Shown: positions 1-12,765, numbered from the stretch's first letter. The stretch: 64,000 nucleotides of DNA from Trochalopteron elliotii (GCA_024734555.1 JANPWX010000480.1:986621-1050620), one strand, 5' to 3'. Numbers and translations: made by a program. The notes: generated from the letters alone by a model not told the origin.

Positions 1-3000
1 CACGAGTACGAACGGTGAGACTGGAGACATTTAAGATATTTCTGCCCCACTTTTGAGTTCTTTGATACCTAAATGTGACAAGTGTGGCCACAGGCCGTTC
101 AACATGAACAGCAGCCTCACCTGTGCTTACCTCTGCTGAGGTAACTGAGGCAGCCCAGAGCACAAAGGAAAACTGGGAGTTCTTTGGGAGCCGACAAACG
201 ACCGCGTCGCACGGACAACACGCGAGCAAGAGATGAGATTTCACGACACAGATTCAGCAGTCAGACAGTTTGTTCTCCCTTCATGCAGTCCAATTTTCTT
301 TCTCATTGTGCTAAATCAATGGCTGATATCCCAAAGCTTTATGGCATTTGCAGTGTCAGCTGGGCTCCCGTGCAAACGGGATAAAGTTAAAGTCTCTCCT
401 TCAATTAACGCTTCGGCACAAAGAGGAAAATCACTGCAGGTATTATCTCTTTAAATGCAGACATTCTCCTGCACTAATCAGCTTCTTTTCCATTTTATTC
501 ATGGCTGCTATGGAGGTAGGGACTTTGTGTGTCACATCTGTCAAACAGTGAGGTTCTGACCTACTTTGCTGCTATAATAGGGACAATATTCCATCTACAG
601 AGTGCTTCAATAAAAGCATTGGTTTAACAGGAGGTTCTTGGAGGCAATAGTGGCTGTCTTAAGTGAATGGAAATATTTTTTTTCCTACAGAAATTGATGA
701 AAATTTAAAAAAAAAATCTTTAAGAAAATATTCTAAAGAGATGATGTGAAAGGTAGAATAAATCAGGATCTTCAATAACTTTCCAAACCACTTATTTGCC
801 TAACACAGACAGAAAACCCCAAAAACAGACAGATGCACTGGCACTTTTCTTGACAGATTGATAACCTCACTGTTTCCAAAACTTCTGTGTTCAATAACAT
901 TTCATTAGTACACTCCAGTGCATTTACTACTATTCATTATTAACACAGATATGTGCCTAGGAGATGCACAGTTTGTAATTATTTTTACTTTCAAAGCATA
1001 ATAGCTTCGCACCAGACTTGTTGCAGCTACAATATTTCATCTCTGAATGTTCCTTCAAACGTTCTGGGACTGTGACAGAAATTTGTATTTGAACAGAAAA
1101 GCTGTCAAGAGTGTGCTGCTGTGCCATCCATCACAGTTTTAATCCTGCCCCTACTCAGATGTGAGTGGATCTCTCTGTCCAGCACACCAAACAAAGGCTG
1201 AAATTGTGCCTTCTGTTCTTCCACCTCAAAGCCACAAAGTCAGGCTGAGCCCAACGGGCCTGTATTACACTCTATTAATTCCCTATTAGTTCTCAGCCAT
1301 GCAAGAGCCAGCCACGGTGTCACTGGGCTTTAGACATGCAACCTTGATTTTGGCATCAAAAAATGGAGCCTGTCATTTCTCATCATTTTACAGAAGATTC
1401 TATAAATGTAAAATCCTTTTTCATCCTGTCATCCTTTTATGTCCTTAATGAGTTTGCTCACTAACAGTGCGGAATCTTAATTTCACATTCAGAAATATTA
1501 ACAGTTACTATAACTTTAAGCTCCTGAAGTAGCTGCTCAATTAAAGTGTAATTTGTACATTTACACTTAGTTTTACACAAAGCAATGACATTTAGAGTTT
1601 TGATTTTCTTTCTTTTTTCCTTTGCTCCCATTTGCATTTTACGTTCCCCGGGAAAAAAAGAGGTTGCAGTTAAAAACTGAGCTAAAGATTCTAAAACAAA
1701 AATCTTTAATCAGGAGCACATTATGTAGTATAATACGATTCCTTAGCAGTTAAAATCTAACATTTGTAAAAACAAATGGCACACACTTGACAGGCAAATT
1801 ACACATGGATTACCATTTGTTAAAATTTCATCACTGGAAATAGTTTAACTGCTGTGGATGGGAGCCAAGATCAGCCTGACAAGTGCTTTACATGGAAGAT
1901 TTGCATATTCTCTTCCAGAGGTTTATGCTTAATTTAGATGCATCGACTTTTTGCCACCATTGCTGACCTTTATGTCTAATCAAAGTCCCTTTGAATCCAA
2001 ATCCCCAACCTTTTATCTCTCCTGACAACTTTTAATTTGAAGGCTTGTAATAAAGTCCATTAAAATTCAAAATGTATCAGTGTTTAAAGCGTGGTTCACT
2101 CGCTGGATTTTCAGATATGGAACTTCAAATGGGCTGATTACAGAGACTCCAAACTTTAAATTTTAAGCTTTACACCAGGCTAAAAAAGCCCTTTGGAGGG
2201 GGAGATCAATCTAGATTTTTAGTTATTAGGTGATGCACGTGGCAAAACCATAAGTGAGTAATTTGGGAGTAACAGAGAGGAGACACACCTGCCTGTGGTT
2301 CCCATCAGAGCAGAGATCTCATGCTAGATTATTGAAATGATTTGATGAGGAAGGTAGTTCAGTTCTCCAAAGGATGCCAGAAATTATAAGTTCATAAATA
2401 TACATCAACCAAATCCTATGATTCTAACAGTGCCACCACAAATGCCAACATGCCTCAGAATAAAACAAAAATGATCTGCAACATGCCAGTACTCAAAGCA
2501 AAAATGACATGAATACAATAACCCATGCTTTAGGGAGATATTATAATTTCAGCTAATCAAGTCAAAATGTCAATGAAAACAAAGGAAATTTAACATTTTT
2601 GTGCAAGTTTTGCAGAATCTCAGGGGATTATTTCAAAAGCTCAAGTGCAATATCCACGGGTATATTCAGTACGGTTAAGAACAGAACAATTTTTATTCAA
2701 GTGAGACTGGTAATTTTCCATTAAAATACCTGATTTATATAAAAGCATTATCATAATATTAACTTTCTGTTTGTAACTTATGCCTACATCAATTAAACCA
2801 CAAAGCCATAAAATACATTTAATAGTTCAGCAGCAATAAAATACTTAATGAGCCAAATGACATTTTCTGATGCCAGATTTGCATTACATGAGAATTTTGC
2901 ATTATATGGGAAAACCAAACCAAACCAACCCAACCTACCCCAAATTGGACACCATTCCCAGCTGAAATGTTGTTTCTATGCCAATAGAAGCTGTAGAATT

Positions 3001-5154
3001 GTTTATTAAATCTACCAGGAGGAAATTTACTGTTCAGGATGAGGTCAGAGAGACAACTGCTCCCTTGACTTTCTGGGGAGGAGCTACAGGTAGTGAGTAC
3101 AGGAAAAATCATCTGTGAATTAGGAACTCAAACATTAGAATATTATCCTCTGGGTCACATCCCTCTAAAACTGTGAGGTTAATAGTTCTAAACCAGAGGA
3201 CAGAAATATAAACTGCCTGATTCCCAAAATCCATGCCTCACTAAGAGTGGCAGGTCTACCTGTGGAGAATGCTCATAACTGGGAAGATTTCCCAACTAAA
3301 ATAATGTTCCCTAGTTGTGAGCACTCAGATAACATGAAAGTACTACCAGAATAAGAAGTGAAATTCTTCTATTCTTGGCTTAGTTTTCCATTTAAAAAGA
3401 AAAGCATAAAAGGCACCTAAACCCAGTCTCTGTCTGTCATTTTAACAGGAAAAAGCACATAGAAAAGCCCTTGGAACAGACATGGAGGAGGCAAAATGTA
3501 CCATATCTGAGACATTATTGAAATAACAAAGACAAAACCTGATGAGATTTTTCTATATATTGTCAGAAACGTTTGTCACCTTTGGAGATTATTTTAAAGA
3601 GAAGAGCTCTTCAGCTTTTCATGAATGGTTTGAGGCTTTGCCAACTCAAGAGTCTACACCATCTCATTTTTGAAATAAAACTCAGAAGGACCACTGGGAG
3701 TAATGACTGCTAGAAAGTTAATTGTCTAATTTGTCGATAGAGGCCTTTCAGGGGACCAAGAAATAATAATAATAGCATTCCATACTGAAACATCTCATTT
3801 GGTTATCTCTAGTCCAGAGGTTTATATGGCGGGGGGGAATGTTGTCATAAGTAACAGAAGGACCTGGAGAAATGACCCAAAATTCTGAAAATCTTGAAGT
3901 TTATACTCTCAGAATAATCAAATTCCAGTGGAAGCTGAAAACAAAAGATTGGTTTGGCTTCCTTCAGCCAACTGTTTCTATTAGTCTTTAATGTAAAAGC
4001 AGCTTTTACTTTTGTCCCATTAAAAAATCCCAGCACCTGAGAGATTATTTCCTTAAATTCCTGATTCTGGCAGCTCCACACAACGGGGCAGGGATGGATT
4101 AATTCAGCATGAGCTAATTCCAGAGTCAGGAGGGCAGAGGAGCACCACAGAGTAAATTCAAGGGAATTTACTGCTTCAGGTTGGGCTAAGCCAAGAGTTT
4201 ATTGGCTTTTATTCCATTACAGCAGATAGTTGTGCCAGAGGATGTCTTTATGGAGGGTTTGTGTTGATGGTGTTCCCAAGCTGATTGTGAGGAAAAGGTC
4301 AAATCATTCTCCTTCAGCCTGGGTTTGTCTCCATCCCTTTTTGGCTCACAAACAAATATTGAGGCTACTGCGCAGTGCAATAGCAGCAAGAAGAGCTCTG
4401 TGTACCTTTTACACGACTCAGGAAATGAGGAAGGGAGTTTTCTCAGAGGATGGAGGTCATAAACTATGTCCCCAACCATCTGGTCCTGGAAAGCAGGACA
4501 GGAGGCTGAGGATATTGCACTGCACTCTCCACTGACAGACAGCCCCTCAAGGACTGCAACGGACTGCTGAAGTTTCCAACAACCTCCAAACTTCTCTGGA
4601 CACCACCAGAGCTGCACAAGTCTGATATTGGCTGGCTCAGAGGGACACTATAAACTCAGTAAGAAACTGCATGAACTTCCTTCACCAGCTTCCCCTTTTA
4701 CTACAGCCTTTATTTGCAGTCAGAGAGCATTCCCACCTGAAAGTTTACTATTTTCTCGTGTAATCCTCTTAATCAGTGGCAGAGCATTTATATATTTAAT
4801 TTTAGACTCCATTTAATGGTGGTTAATACTTTAATTAGCTATTTACACATGGCAAAAAATTACAGAAGCAATTAGGAATATTCAGATTAATTAAAACTAT
4901 TAGGCAATACTGAATGCGAGAGAACAGATTTTAATTAAATCTTTCAAGTATTCTTTTATAATCTCCTCTGAGGTTTCTCCTTGAGAAATAAACTATAGGA
5001 ACACAATCATATCTGAATCAGATAGCTTTGCACTATCATCACCATCGTGTCTTAAAGTATCCAAAAGGAGTTCATGAACTGTTCTTTAGTGTTTATTAAA
5101 AATACTACCCATGCAAACTCATTTTTTTCTCTCCATCTATTTGCCTTACCCGCC
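1..5154. other. Non-coding AT-rich DNA, no gene seen
   Basis: No open frame here is long or protein-like; the largest is about 143 codons (complement of 4186-4617) and matches no family I know. A compact CpG cluster lies at 188-226. Parts of 1890-2110 and 4780-4960 are rich in TAATTA-type homeodomain cores, and an ATTTGCAT octamer-like site lies near 1900, which suggests conserved regulatory DNA but proves nothing. A CCAAA-rich tract lies at about 2910-2945. It could be intergenic desert or part of a very long intron; the sequence alone cannot tell. Confidence 0.6.
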
Positions 5155-5266
5155 CTGTGAGGGTTCTGGGGCACTGGGACAGGCTGCCCAGAGAAGTTGT
5201 GGCTGCCCCATCCCTGGCAGTGCTCAAGGCTCTTCCACCCTAAACCATTTTGTGATTCCATGATGT
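5155..5266 (+). mobile_element. CR1 LINE 3'-end fragment
   Basis: The segment carries the conserved CR1 3'-terminal core: a GACAGGCTGCCCAGAGAAGT stretch, then a CCCCATCCCTGGCAGTGCTC stretch, and a terminal TGATTCCATGATG resembling the CR1 3' octamer repeat. The part between the GTGCTCAAGGC core and the terminus is shorter than usual, so it has an internal deletion. CR1 is the dominant non-LTR retroposon of birds and is normally 5'-truncated, as here. No reverse transcriptase frame remains. The orientation follows the sense of the core. Confidence 0.88.
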
Positions 5267-7307
5267 ATCTTTTCCAAAATATCACCAAAAAAGGCTTTGA
5301 AATTCAGTGTTCTTGCTGTATATACGCAAGCCAGAGTAAGATATTTAAGTTCTTTTACTCACAAATGAATCACCCACGTAGTGTCAGTGCTGTTTGTTCC
5401 ATCCCCATATGTTCCAATATACTATTTTGTCCTACTTTTGCATGCCTACAAAATTAGAATTGCAAGTTGCATCAATTTTCATCTTTAAATCGGTTTTATT
5501 TACAACCTCTAAAGTTCCTTGATTATTTCTAGTAACATTTGCATCAATGTTTGCTTAAATTATTCATGACATTTCAGTTATATCATTGGGTGCTTCAAAG
5601 TAAAACTCAAAGTAACTTTTCTTTCCTGAGAACAAAGATATACTTTCCTTGCTCTCAAGCAGAAATTCATAAGGAGATGAAAGAAATGCCAAGAATTGTT
5701 AATAAACAAATTTGTGGTGTAAATTATAAACAGAAAAATGAAAATATTCCCAGTGGAAATAGAAAACTCTGTCTAAAAATGCCTCCAAACACCAATTAAG
5801 TACATCCAATTAGGACATTATTTGATTTATCTAGGTCAGGACTCAAGAAATTTTTTTTGTTGCCTAAGTAGCATGTGAATTACACAACTGGAGCTTCCCT
5901 CTGCCCCTGCTGCCTTCCTCCCAAACAGACACACACCTTTCCTCCAACACATGTAAAGCAAATAAAACTCTATAAAAACACATCATAATAGCACCTCCCT
6001 GCATTTTCTGCTTTAATTCTTCACCCTGAAACCTTCACCCTTCAGGAAACACAAAGCATGTTGAAGAACCCTGTAGATTTCACTCACCCCAATCTTATTT
6101 TATTGCCCTAACATTGAGACAATTTTTTTTTTATTTATAGATCCCAATGGAAGAGCAGGACATGATGAAACTTCCAGCTTAAAGCCTTCCATTTGCACTC
6201 TAAATCAAATGCTTCTCTTCTTTCAGTAAATGCACATAATGACCCTTTCGAATATAAGAAATGATATTTATGAATGAAATGCATCTTCACAGTGCAAAGC
6301 ACCTATTCAATTTGATGTTATGGAAGTGTGATAACATTATTTCATAGGACTGAGGTGAATTATTCCTAAAAAAAAAATAAAAACCAACCCAGCACAACCA
6401 AACCAGTGCAAGAAAACCAGAGACTCATATTTGAGAGCAAATCAGCCTCCTCAGAGGGCTCCTTTAAGTGCATGATCACACATATTTGTTTTCACAGCAC
6501 ATTCATGATTTCACACCAAATCATGCAAAATCTGAGGTTTCCTGAGGCTTTGAATCACCACAGAGTGAAGTGTCTAAAAGGCTGCCAGCATTCACTCCAC
6601 CACCACAACAGCAGTTAATCCTGATATTCCAGGGAATAACAGGTCACAGACACTGAAAGTGATGGGCTCTAACCTCGCCAGGAGAAAAATAACAAGATGT
6701 GGTTAAGGGGTTTGAGAGCCTTCCTTGGGGAATGGTTCCACTGAAGGGGTGGGAAAAACAAACTTTGGGCTTTGAAACACAGAGAGTGGGAGAAGTTTAA
6801 AAGCAGTGTGTGAATACTTCTTCCTTAAGATGCTGTTCAAGGATACTGTTCCCACCTCAACGAGCAGTAAATTAAAATGTACTTGAATAAGCAAAACTCT
6901 TGTAGGTACATTAGAGACTCACAAGGTGACACAAAGACTCAGAGGTGAAAACTGCCAACCCAGTTCAATTTGATTCAGGCAGTCACATCTTTAGATATGA
7001 TCACATTGCCTGTTAAAATGAGATCATTTCACCTTCATCAGGGAAAACCCCCCTCACAGAGCTAAAGGAAAAGGAATTATTCAGATATCTAGACACAGAA
7101 GAAAGACATTTCTACTCAATATAGAAAATATTTTCTTCATGTATGAAGATATACACAGAAAATCAGCTCCCTAGGTTGAGGTAGCCTATGCTATGCACCT
7201 TTTTTTCCTTCAGGTAAATAAATGGCTTCACTGATCTAGTGTCATGAAGGCATTATCTTTGACCACATGAGAAAAGACAGAGGGGGAAAAAAATCTACTT
7301 TTTCCAG
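5267..7307. other. Non-coding AT-rich DNA, no gene seen
   Basis: No coding signal, RNA gene or clear transposon boundary was found. The stretch has scattered A- and T-runs and a short CCAAACC-like tract near 6385-6415. The short open frames are of chance length for this base composition. Confidence 0.5.
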
Positions 7308-7324
7308 AAAAAAAAAAAAAAAAA
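7308..7324. repeat. Poly(A) run of 17
   Basis: This is an uninterrupted run of 17 A. No retrocopied gene or SINE body was recognised on its upstream side, so it is listed as a simple homopolymer rather than a retroposon tail. Confidence 0.85.
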
Positions 7325-7624
7325 GGCTAACCCTAAAATTTCTGAAATAGAAGATTATTCCAGAAGATGAGAAGTCCAGAAGACTAAAAGTCCTCTGGAA
7401 ACCCTTAAGTGCTGTTCCCTTGACCTGCCTCTCACACAGTGAATTGTATTGCACTGGAGCTCACAGGTTGTGTTTTAAACCCTCTGTGTTGGCTAAAATG
7501 AGAAACAGAAGTGAAACCTGCACAGTTGGTGCTGCCCTGGGAGTGGAAATTCAACCCCTCTCTGCAGCCCTTCACCTGCAGCCCACATCTCCTGAATAAA
7601 CAACAGATTTATTTCAGTATTTCA

Positions 7625-7650
7625 ATATATATTTATATATATATATATAT
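7625..7650. repeat. AT-dinucleotide microsatellite
   Basis: This is a nearly pure alternating TA tract interrupted by one TTT. It has the properties of an ordinary, probably length-variable microsatellite. Confidence 0.85.
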
Positions 7651-10230
7651 CTATCAATTTACCCACAAATACATATAAATTTAACAGAGTCAGATGGCCA
7701 GCTACTCAGATATTAGCTGAAAGGTGTGGACAATATCACACAAATCTAAAAAACAGTTTAAATGCATCTAAAATAACCATCCTGAGGTCTCTACAGCCTG
7801 GTTAGAAATCATTCTGTTTTGACATACTGTAATTAGTCCTGACACAACTAGAGTTAACTGTCATCCTCATTTGCATATCTACCTATATTCATAAAACATC
7901 TACCTGCTTATTATATTTTACTCCAGGCTACACTTTTATCCACACACTTATGAGATATAAACCCACAATTATTAGGAAAAAAAAATTCTACAGTGTAGTA
8001 GAACGTTTGAACAGTAAGGAAAAATAGCTCCATTTTGCACAAAGAAAATGATCTTCTAAAATTTTGAGAGTACATCATCTCAACCTGAATTTTAACACTT
8101 ATGAAGGAATGACTTGGAATTAATTTATGCTGCTTCATGTCATCGAACCCCACTAAGAGACATAAAAAATATTTAATAGTTTACGCCATTAATTTTTCTC
8201 TTTATGGTTTTGGTTTGGTTTTTCTTTCTTTTTTTTGATCTGAAGATGAGTTTTCAGAGGCACAGGAAACCCTTAAAGAATTCTGACAACAGCTTCGTTT
8301 TCCAGACCCAGAGCATTCAAGATAAGCTCCAAATATGAAATATTTCTTATCTGAATTGGAATCCCCATCCAAACCATTTCAAGTGAGTCATTACATGAGT
8401 GGCCCTTAGGTTGCTGTGACTATCAGCAACACTGACTCCATTTGGAGAGGGGATAAAGTTCATAATTCAATTACAAGCATGATTGCCTAATCCCCTGAAT
8501 AAAATGGACGTAAAGGGGAAAATAAACAAAAATCCCAGCTTAGCTTAATGAGATTCTTTGCCACGAAAAGAAGAAATTTTATTTAATTCCTCCACGAATG
8601 CCTGCTGAAAATGTAGATATTTATCACCAAGGTCCAAATTTAATTGTGGCACCAATTCAATTTTAGCAAAGTGCATCGAGTTACAACTGTATTGTATTAA
8701 CTGCAAACATGATTCAGCCATGATTAATGGTTAACAGTAGCATGGCAAGAAGACTCACATGTGAATAATGACCATTATTTGAAGTCCTGAGTGTCCCAGG
8801 CAGAATTCTGCCATCAAACAGAGCAATAGAAAAATTACCAGAATGTTTCCTACGTTGTTACAAATTAAGGCAATAATTGTGGGTCTGTTTTCCAGGAAGT
8901 ATTGATTGCTGGAATTGATGTTGCAATTAATATCTACCAAGATGCACCCAAGTTAATTAAATAAGTGTAAATTAAATCTTCAGAAAGATAATAGCTATTA
9001 ATATAGCGTTAGAACATCAGAGGGTAAAAAGTGGGAAATAAACAATAGTAAAACAAGTTTAATTTAGTAATGTAGGAAAAAATTCTAATGACTGTGTGAG
9101 AACTGCTGTGGTCTCACAGCAGATATAACTGAAACAGTTTCATTTCCATTAAACATTTTCTAGATTAAATTCAATTTGTTTGGTAAGTATTTGATGAGAT
9201 CACCAGACCTCAGTCTGGGGAAGGCAAGTGTACATGTCCACAGCAAACAGATTTGAGATTTTGTGTGTTTTGAGTCTAAAAACACACCACAGACATGGCT
9301 CATGCCAACAAAAACCTCAGCAAAGACAAGGATAGACCCAAACCCTCCTGGCCAAAGGTCTCCCACCTCACTGGAGTTTTGCTGATTGCATTTGTTTAAA
9401 TTGCTGTAGTGCAGCCAATTTATGTTTTTAATTACTTGTGGGAAGTGAGGGATTATTCCCAACAACTTGGGTCTGTTTGCTGTGCCCCTCCCAGAGCTCC
9501 TCTGGGTGCTCCTCTCCCCTCTTTGCCAGACCTAGAAAAACCTGCTTTTCTTGGTCCTCTACGAGTTTCAGAAACCTCACACCTTTTCCCAGGCTGCCCT
9601 TGCAGCAAAGCCCAGTTTGCTCTTTCATCCTTCTCACAGATCTGTCAGAAAATTACTTTTGTAAAACAGACACTCTTCAGGGTACCCTTGAGCTGGCAGG
9701 TACAGACCTCCCTGGCAAAGGGAAAACCCAATCCTGTTGGAATTCTGGAAACTCAGATTTTAGGGGTTTAATATATAGTAATGTGTCCATCACACAATCC
9801 CTCCCTTGCTGCTTTGGAGGAAAAACTGCTCTCCTTGGGTACTAACCCTCAGTCCTTGCTACCTCATTAAATGAGGTGAGAGGAGGTACCAAATGGACAA
9901 AATGACACCATAAATCTGTATTTTTTACACTCACACAGAACAAAGGTGTCCAAAGAGCTACATCACCATCTCTATTTCAGTTTCTTACACAGCACCCAAT
10001 GCCACCATTTATTTCACTCTCTGTTTATGTTTAAACTGAGATGGGTCTAAACAAAAGCAATTGCTCTGTTGCAGTCTTGGATATAATCCAGATACCTGAA
10101 CATTCAAAAGGTTTTAGAAAAGTAGTTCCTTCAGGAGATAGTTAGGAAATTCCTTAAAGCATGTACACTGTTTAAAAGGAAAACACTTCTATTATCTCTG
10201 TACTCAGAATGAAACTAACCTTGGAATGGG
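7651..10230. other. Non-coding DNA, no gene seen
   Basis: This is AT-rich unique-looking sequence. Both strands of about 9409-9845 carry overlapping frames of 69-135 codons in a locally GC-richer patch. They overlap one another in several frames, lack family features and are best read as composition effects. About 8640-9130 is rich in TTAATTA-type motifs. Confidence 0.5.
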
Positions 10231-10323
10231 AAAAGAAAAACAAAAAACAACAAAACCACAACTAAAGATTCCAACTAAATATTCCAACTAACAATTCCAA
10301 CTACAACTGATATTCCAACTAAA
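10231..10323. repeat. A/C-rich tract and ATTCCAACTA-type tandem array
   Basis: An A-rich stretch with AACAAA units (10231-10260) runs into about five imperfect copies of an ATTCCAACTA unit (about 10268-10323). The unit spacing varies between about 10 and 20 bases. It is a degenerate simple repeat directly beside the CR1 fragment at 10333. Confidence 0.7.
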
Positions 10324-10332
10324 CCAAACCCC

Positions 10333-10412
10333 AGAGTTACAGAACCATTTGGGTTGAAAAAGACCTCTGAGAGGAGTCTAAGCAGTAGCCCAGGACTGCC
10401 CAGTGCCAAGAA
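10333..10412 (-). mobile_element. CR1 LINE 3'-end fragment, old
   Basis: Read on the plus strand, the segment matches the complement of a CR1 3' end: a GTTACAGAACCATTTGGGTT stretch (consensus-like ATCACAGAATGGTTTGGGTT), then AAAGACCTCTGAGA, then a stretch like AGTCCAACCATTAACCCAGC, then CACTGCC-like sequence. Many substitutions indicate an old insertion. It is truncated and has no coding content. Confidence 0.75.
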
Positions 10413-11080
10413 TTCCTGCAATCATCACTTCCTTTGACATGGACAGGTAACATTACATTTTTCTGGCTACACAGGGATGCAAATCATGCTTTCAGCCTGC
10501 TGCAAAAATATTCCATCATTCTGTTTATGCTATCACCATAGTAAATGCATATTTTCTTTGCTGCAGTTATTTACACTTTTATTATTGTGTGAATGCAGAC
10601 TCTTCAACAAGTGTTCCCTTTGCTCCAGTCACCAAAAAATGCCCTGTGAGGGCAATAGGTAACACAAACTTGCAAAAAAAAAAAAAAAAAAAAATCAAGA
10701 GTGGTCAGTAGAAAAAAAAAATGCAATCTCTGCATTGCTGTTTGCAACTGAAAGAGACTTTGAACATGAGATTTCTCTCTGGACGCAGAACAGGTAGATT
10801 TTTTTGCTGGTAAGTACAAAGCCCCATCAAAGGCTGAATCCTCAAAGAACATTTTCCTGGTGTCTGCTGCTAAGTAAACACAATGTATAAATCCCTGCGA
10901 GCTCAAATGGCAGGAAGAAACCCCACTGTTATAATTACAAGCCAGAGATATTAAAACAACTCCCCACTTCATAAATAAATACTGAGGGAAAACCTCACAC
11001 TTGTAGCTGGTGGTGGAGCAGCTGCTCCCAGGGGTGAGATAATGACTGGGAAGAGACAGAGACTTGCACTCTCAGCAAAA
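10413..11080. other. Non-coding DNA with a 21-base poly(A) run
   Basis: No gene was recognised. An A-run occupies 10674-10694, with a second short A-run near 10712. A retrocopy body upstream of the A-run was looked for and not recognised. Confidence 0.5.
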
Positions 11081-11198
11081 CCAGGAGAGTTAATGCACCA
11101 AAAACCAGCTCCATAGTCACACATCTCCTCACTGCCAAACCAGGACAGTCAGTGCACCAAAAATCAGCTCCATAGTCACACATCCCCTCACTGGCAAG
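11081..11198. repeat. 59-bp unit duplicated in tandem
   Basis: Two adjacent units, 11081-11139 and 11140-11198, differ at only a handful of positions. Each contains the shared core CAGCTCCATAGTCACACATC. The array ends about 85 bases before the alpha LTR at 11284. Open frames on the minus strand run through both units because 59 is not a multiple of three and each unit is open in more than one frame; there is no sign of a protein repeat. Confidence 0.85.
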
Positions 11199-11283
11199 CC
11201 ATGAGCAAACAGGCCAAGGAGTTTTGGCTTCCAAACCATGTCCCTCAGCACCCAGGGAAGGCAGCAGGGGCACCATAACCTCC

Positions 11284-11587
11284 TGTAGCCCTGGTTCTGT
11301 GCCTGAGGTGTTTTGGTTTGCTGAAATTCCTTTCCCAGGGAATTTTCTGTGAACAGGAGAAATGTTTTTGTAACTGTGTCTATGTTATTCATTCCTTTCC
11401 CTAGGAGGGACTTCTTCTTGCTGTCCCTCTGCTCCGAGCAATGTGAGTGAAGAGGTTTGTCTTTGTGTCACCAATCCAATTGGTCTGTGTAGAATAGTAT
11501 AAAAGGGAGACACATCCCAAAAATCAAGGAGTCATTTTCTGCTTCTGAATCTCAGACTCTGTGTCGTGGTGGTGTAAAACAGCAGCA
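11284..11587 (+). mobile_element. Solo LTR, family alpha, copy 1
   Basis: This 304-bp element begins TGTAGCCCTGG and ends TAAAACAGCAGCA. It is flanked by a perfect 6-bp direct repeat ACCTCC (11278-11283 and 11588-11593), the TSD size expected for ERVK-type (class II) retroviral integration. A doubled CCAAT box (11471-11480) precedes a TATAAAAG box (11498-11505), a normal LTR promoter layout. No primer-binding site or internal region follows, so it is a solo LTR left by recombination. Related copies lie at 38657-38961, 48940-49239 and 54922-55222. The family name could not be assigned without a repeat library. Confidence 0.88.
11498..11505 (+). promoter_or_regulatory. LTR TATA box with upstream CCAAT pair
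   Basis: TATAAAAG lies about 18 bases downstream of CCAATCCAAT inside the alpha LTR. All four copies keep the TATAAAAG. It is the inferred U3 promoter of the element; activity today is unknown. Confidence 0.6.
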
Positions 11588-11593
11588 ACCTCC

Positions 11594-12690
11594 CTTCTGC
11601 TCTGGGGCACAGCTGGAACCCTGCAGGAAATCCTGTGCTAACAGGGGAAGATATAACTTTTATACGAGGCCATTTCTGCATTGCACCAAGTTCCCTCTAA
11701 ATGGAGCTGCAAAGACAATGATTTCCTAATTTGAGAATTCCCCTGGAGTGCAGGGACTCCGGAGGGTAAAGTGCCAAGATATCCAATCTCTGTGCTGCAA
11801 GGTGGAAATGTACTCAAGGTTTTGGCAGGACACGAGTTCTTGGGACCCCTATTTGCAGTAAAAAGTTCAATCAATTTAGATTTTTTGTGAAGTTTGCTAA
11901 AGAGATAATTACAAATATTTAATTCCTGATTGACTTCCAAGTCTCAGAATGCCCTCTGTGGGTATGAGAAGGGGAGATCTGTGAACATTTTCACCTATTA
12001 TTTATAGGTTATAATGACTTTTAATAAATAAAATCTCCATCCTTAAGGCAGTTTGGTTCACAGGCACTGCTGGACAGGGGAGTTCTGATGTATCCACCTC
12101 AAGTGAGTCCAAATCTGACACCATGGCACACAATTGTCACACACACTTCTCACAAGACAGAAAAATCATTTGGAATTCACTTTCATAACAAAACTGAAAG
12201 AGAAAAATTACACGAGCTCAAGTCCTGGTACTGTAGCACTGGAACTGAAATTTAATTCCTTTTCCAATGACTCTTTGCCAAAGGAGACTTCAACCTCACG
12301 ATGGAAAATCCTTACTGAGATGATGTTGCCAAAGCCTGAACTGACATGAATTGCCCAGTTTAAACTTCCTGCTATGCTGAAAAGCCATTCTGCTATTAAA
12401 ACACTTATTCTAATCCAAGCAAGGACACACTTTGGCACTGAATTAAGATGAATTTTTAATCTAAAATGCTTCCATCATACTGCTTTGTTGATTTATAAAA
12501 AAAGCCCTCTCCACCATCATTCATAATTCTTATTTATCAACACTAAGCATACTTATTTGTTCATCTTGTTCAAAAATTAATAATAAGTTAGCTTTTTTGC
12601 ATTCTCTTCGTTGCTCCAAGCCCTGTGTTAGATAGGTGTTCAAAAGAAATAAAACAATTACTGTTTTCTCTGTCTGCCTCTATTTCCAGC
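11594..12690. other. Non-coding DNA, no gene seen
   Basis: This stretch has AT-rich sequence with short chance frames (longest about 100 codons, complement of 11638-11940). No splice-bounded coding exon or repeat family was recognised. Confidence 0.5.
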
Positions 12691-12765
12691 CACAAAAAAA
12701 CCCCAAACAACAACAAAACACACACAAAAAACCAAAGAAAACCCCTCCCAAACAACCAAACTCCC
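12691..12765. repeat. A/C-rich low-complexity tract
   Basis: The plus strand is almost entirely A and C (CAAACAACAACAAAACACAC-type), so the minus strand is G/T-rich. It is similar in kind to the G/T-rich tracts at 17748-17852 and 50859-51073, but in the opposite orientation. Confidence 0.8.

Noticed and set aside
7308..7324. Poly(A) tail of a processed pseudogene
   Set aside because: No recognisable transcript-derived sequence or flanking duplication accompanies the run; the same holds for the A-run at 10674-10694.
9409..9845. Overlapping frames of 69-135 codons on both strands
   Set aside because: Frames in three registers overlap in one GC-richer patch. That is a composition effect, and no domain or splice context supports any of them.
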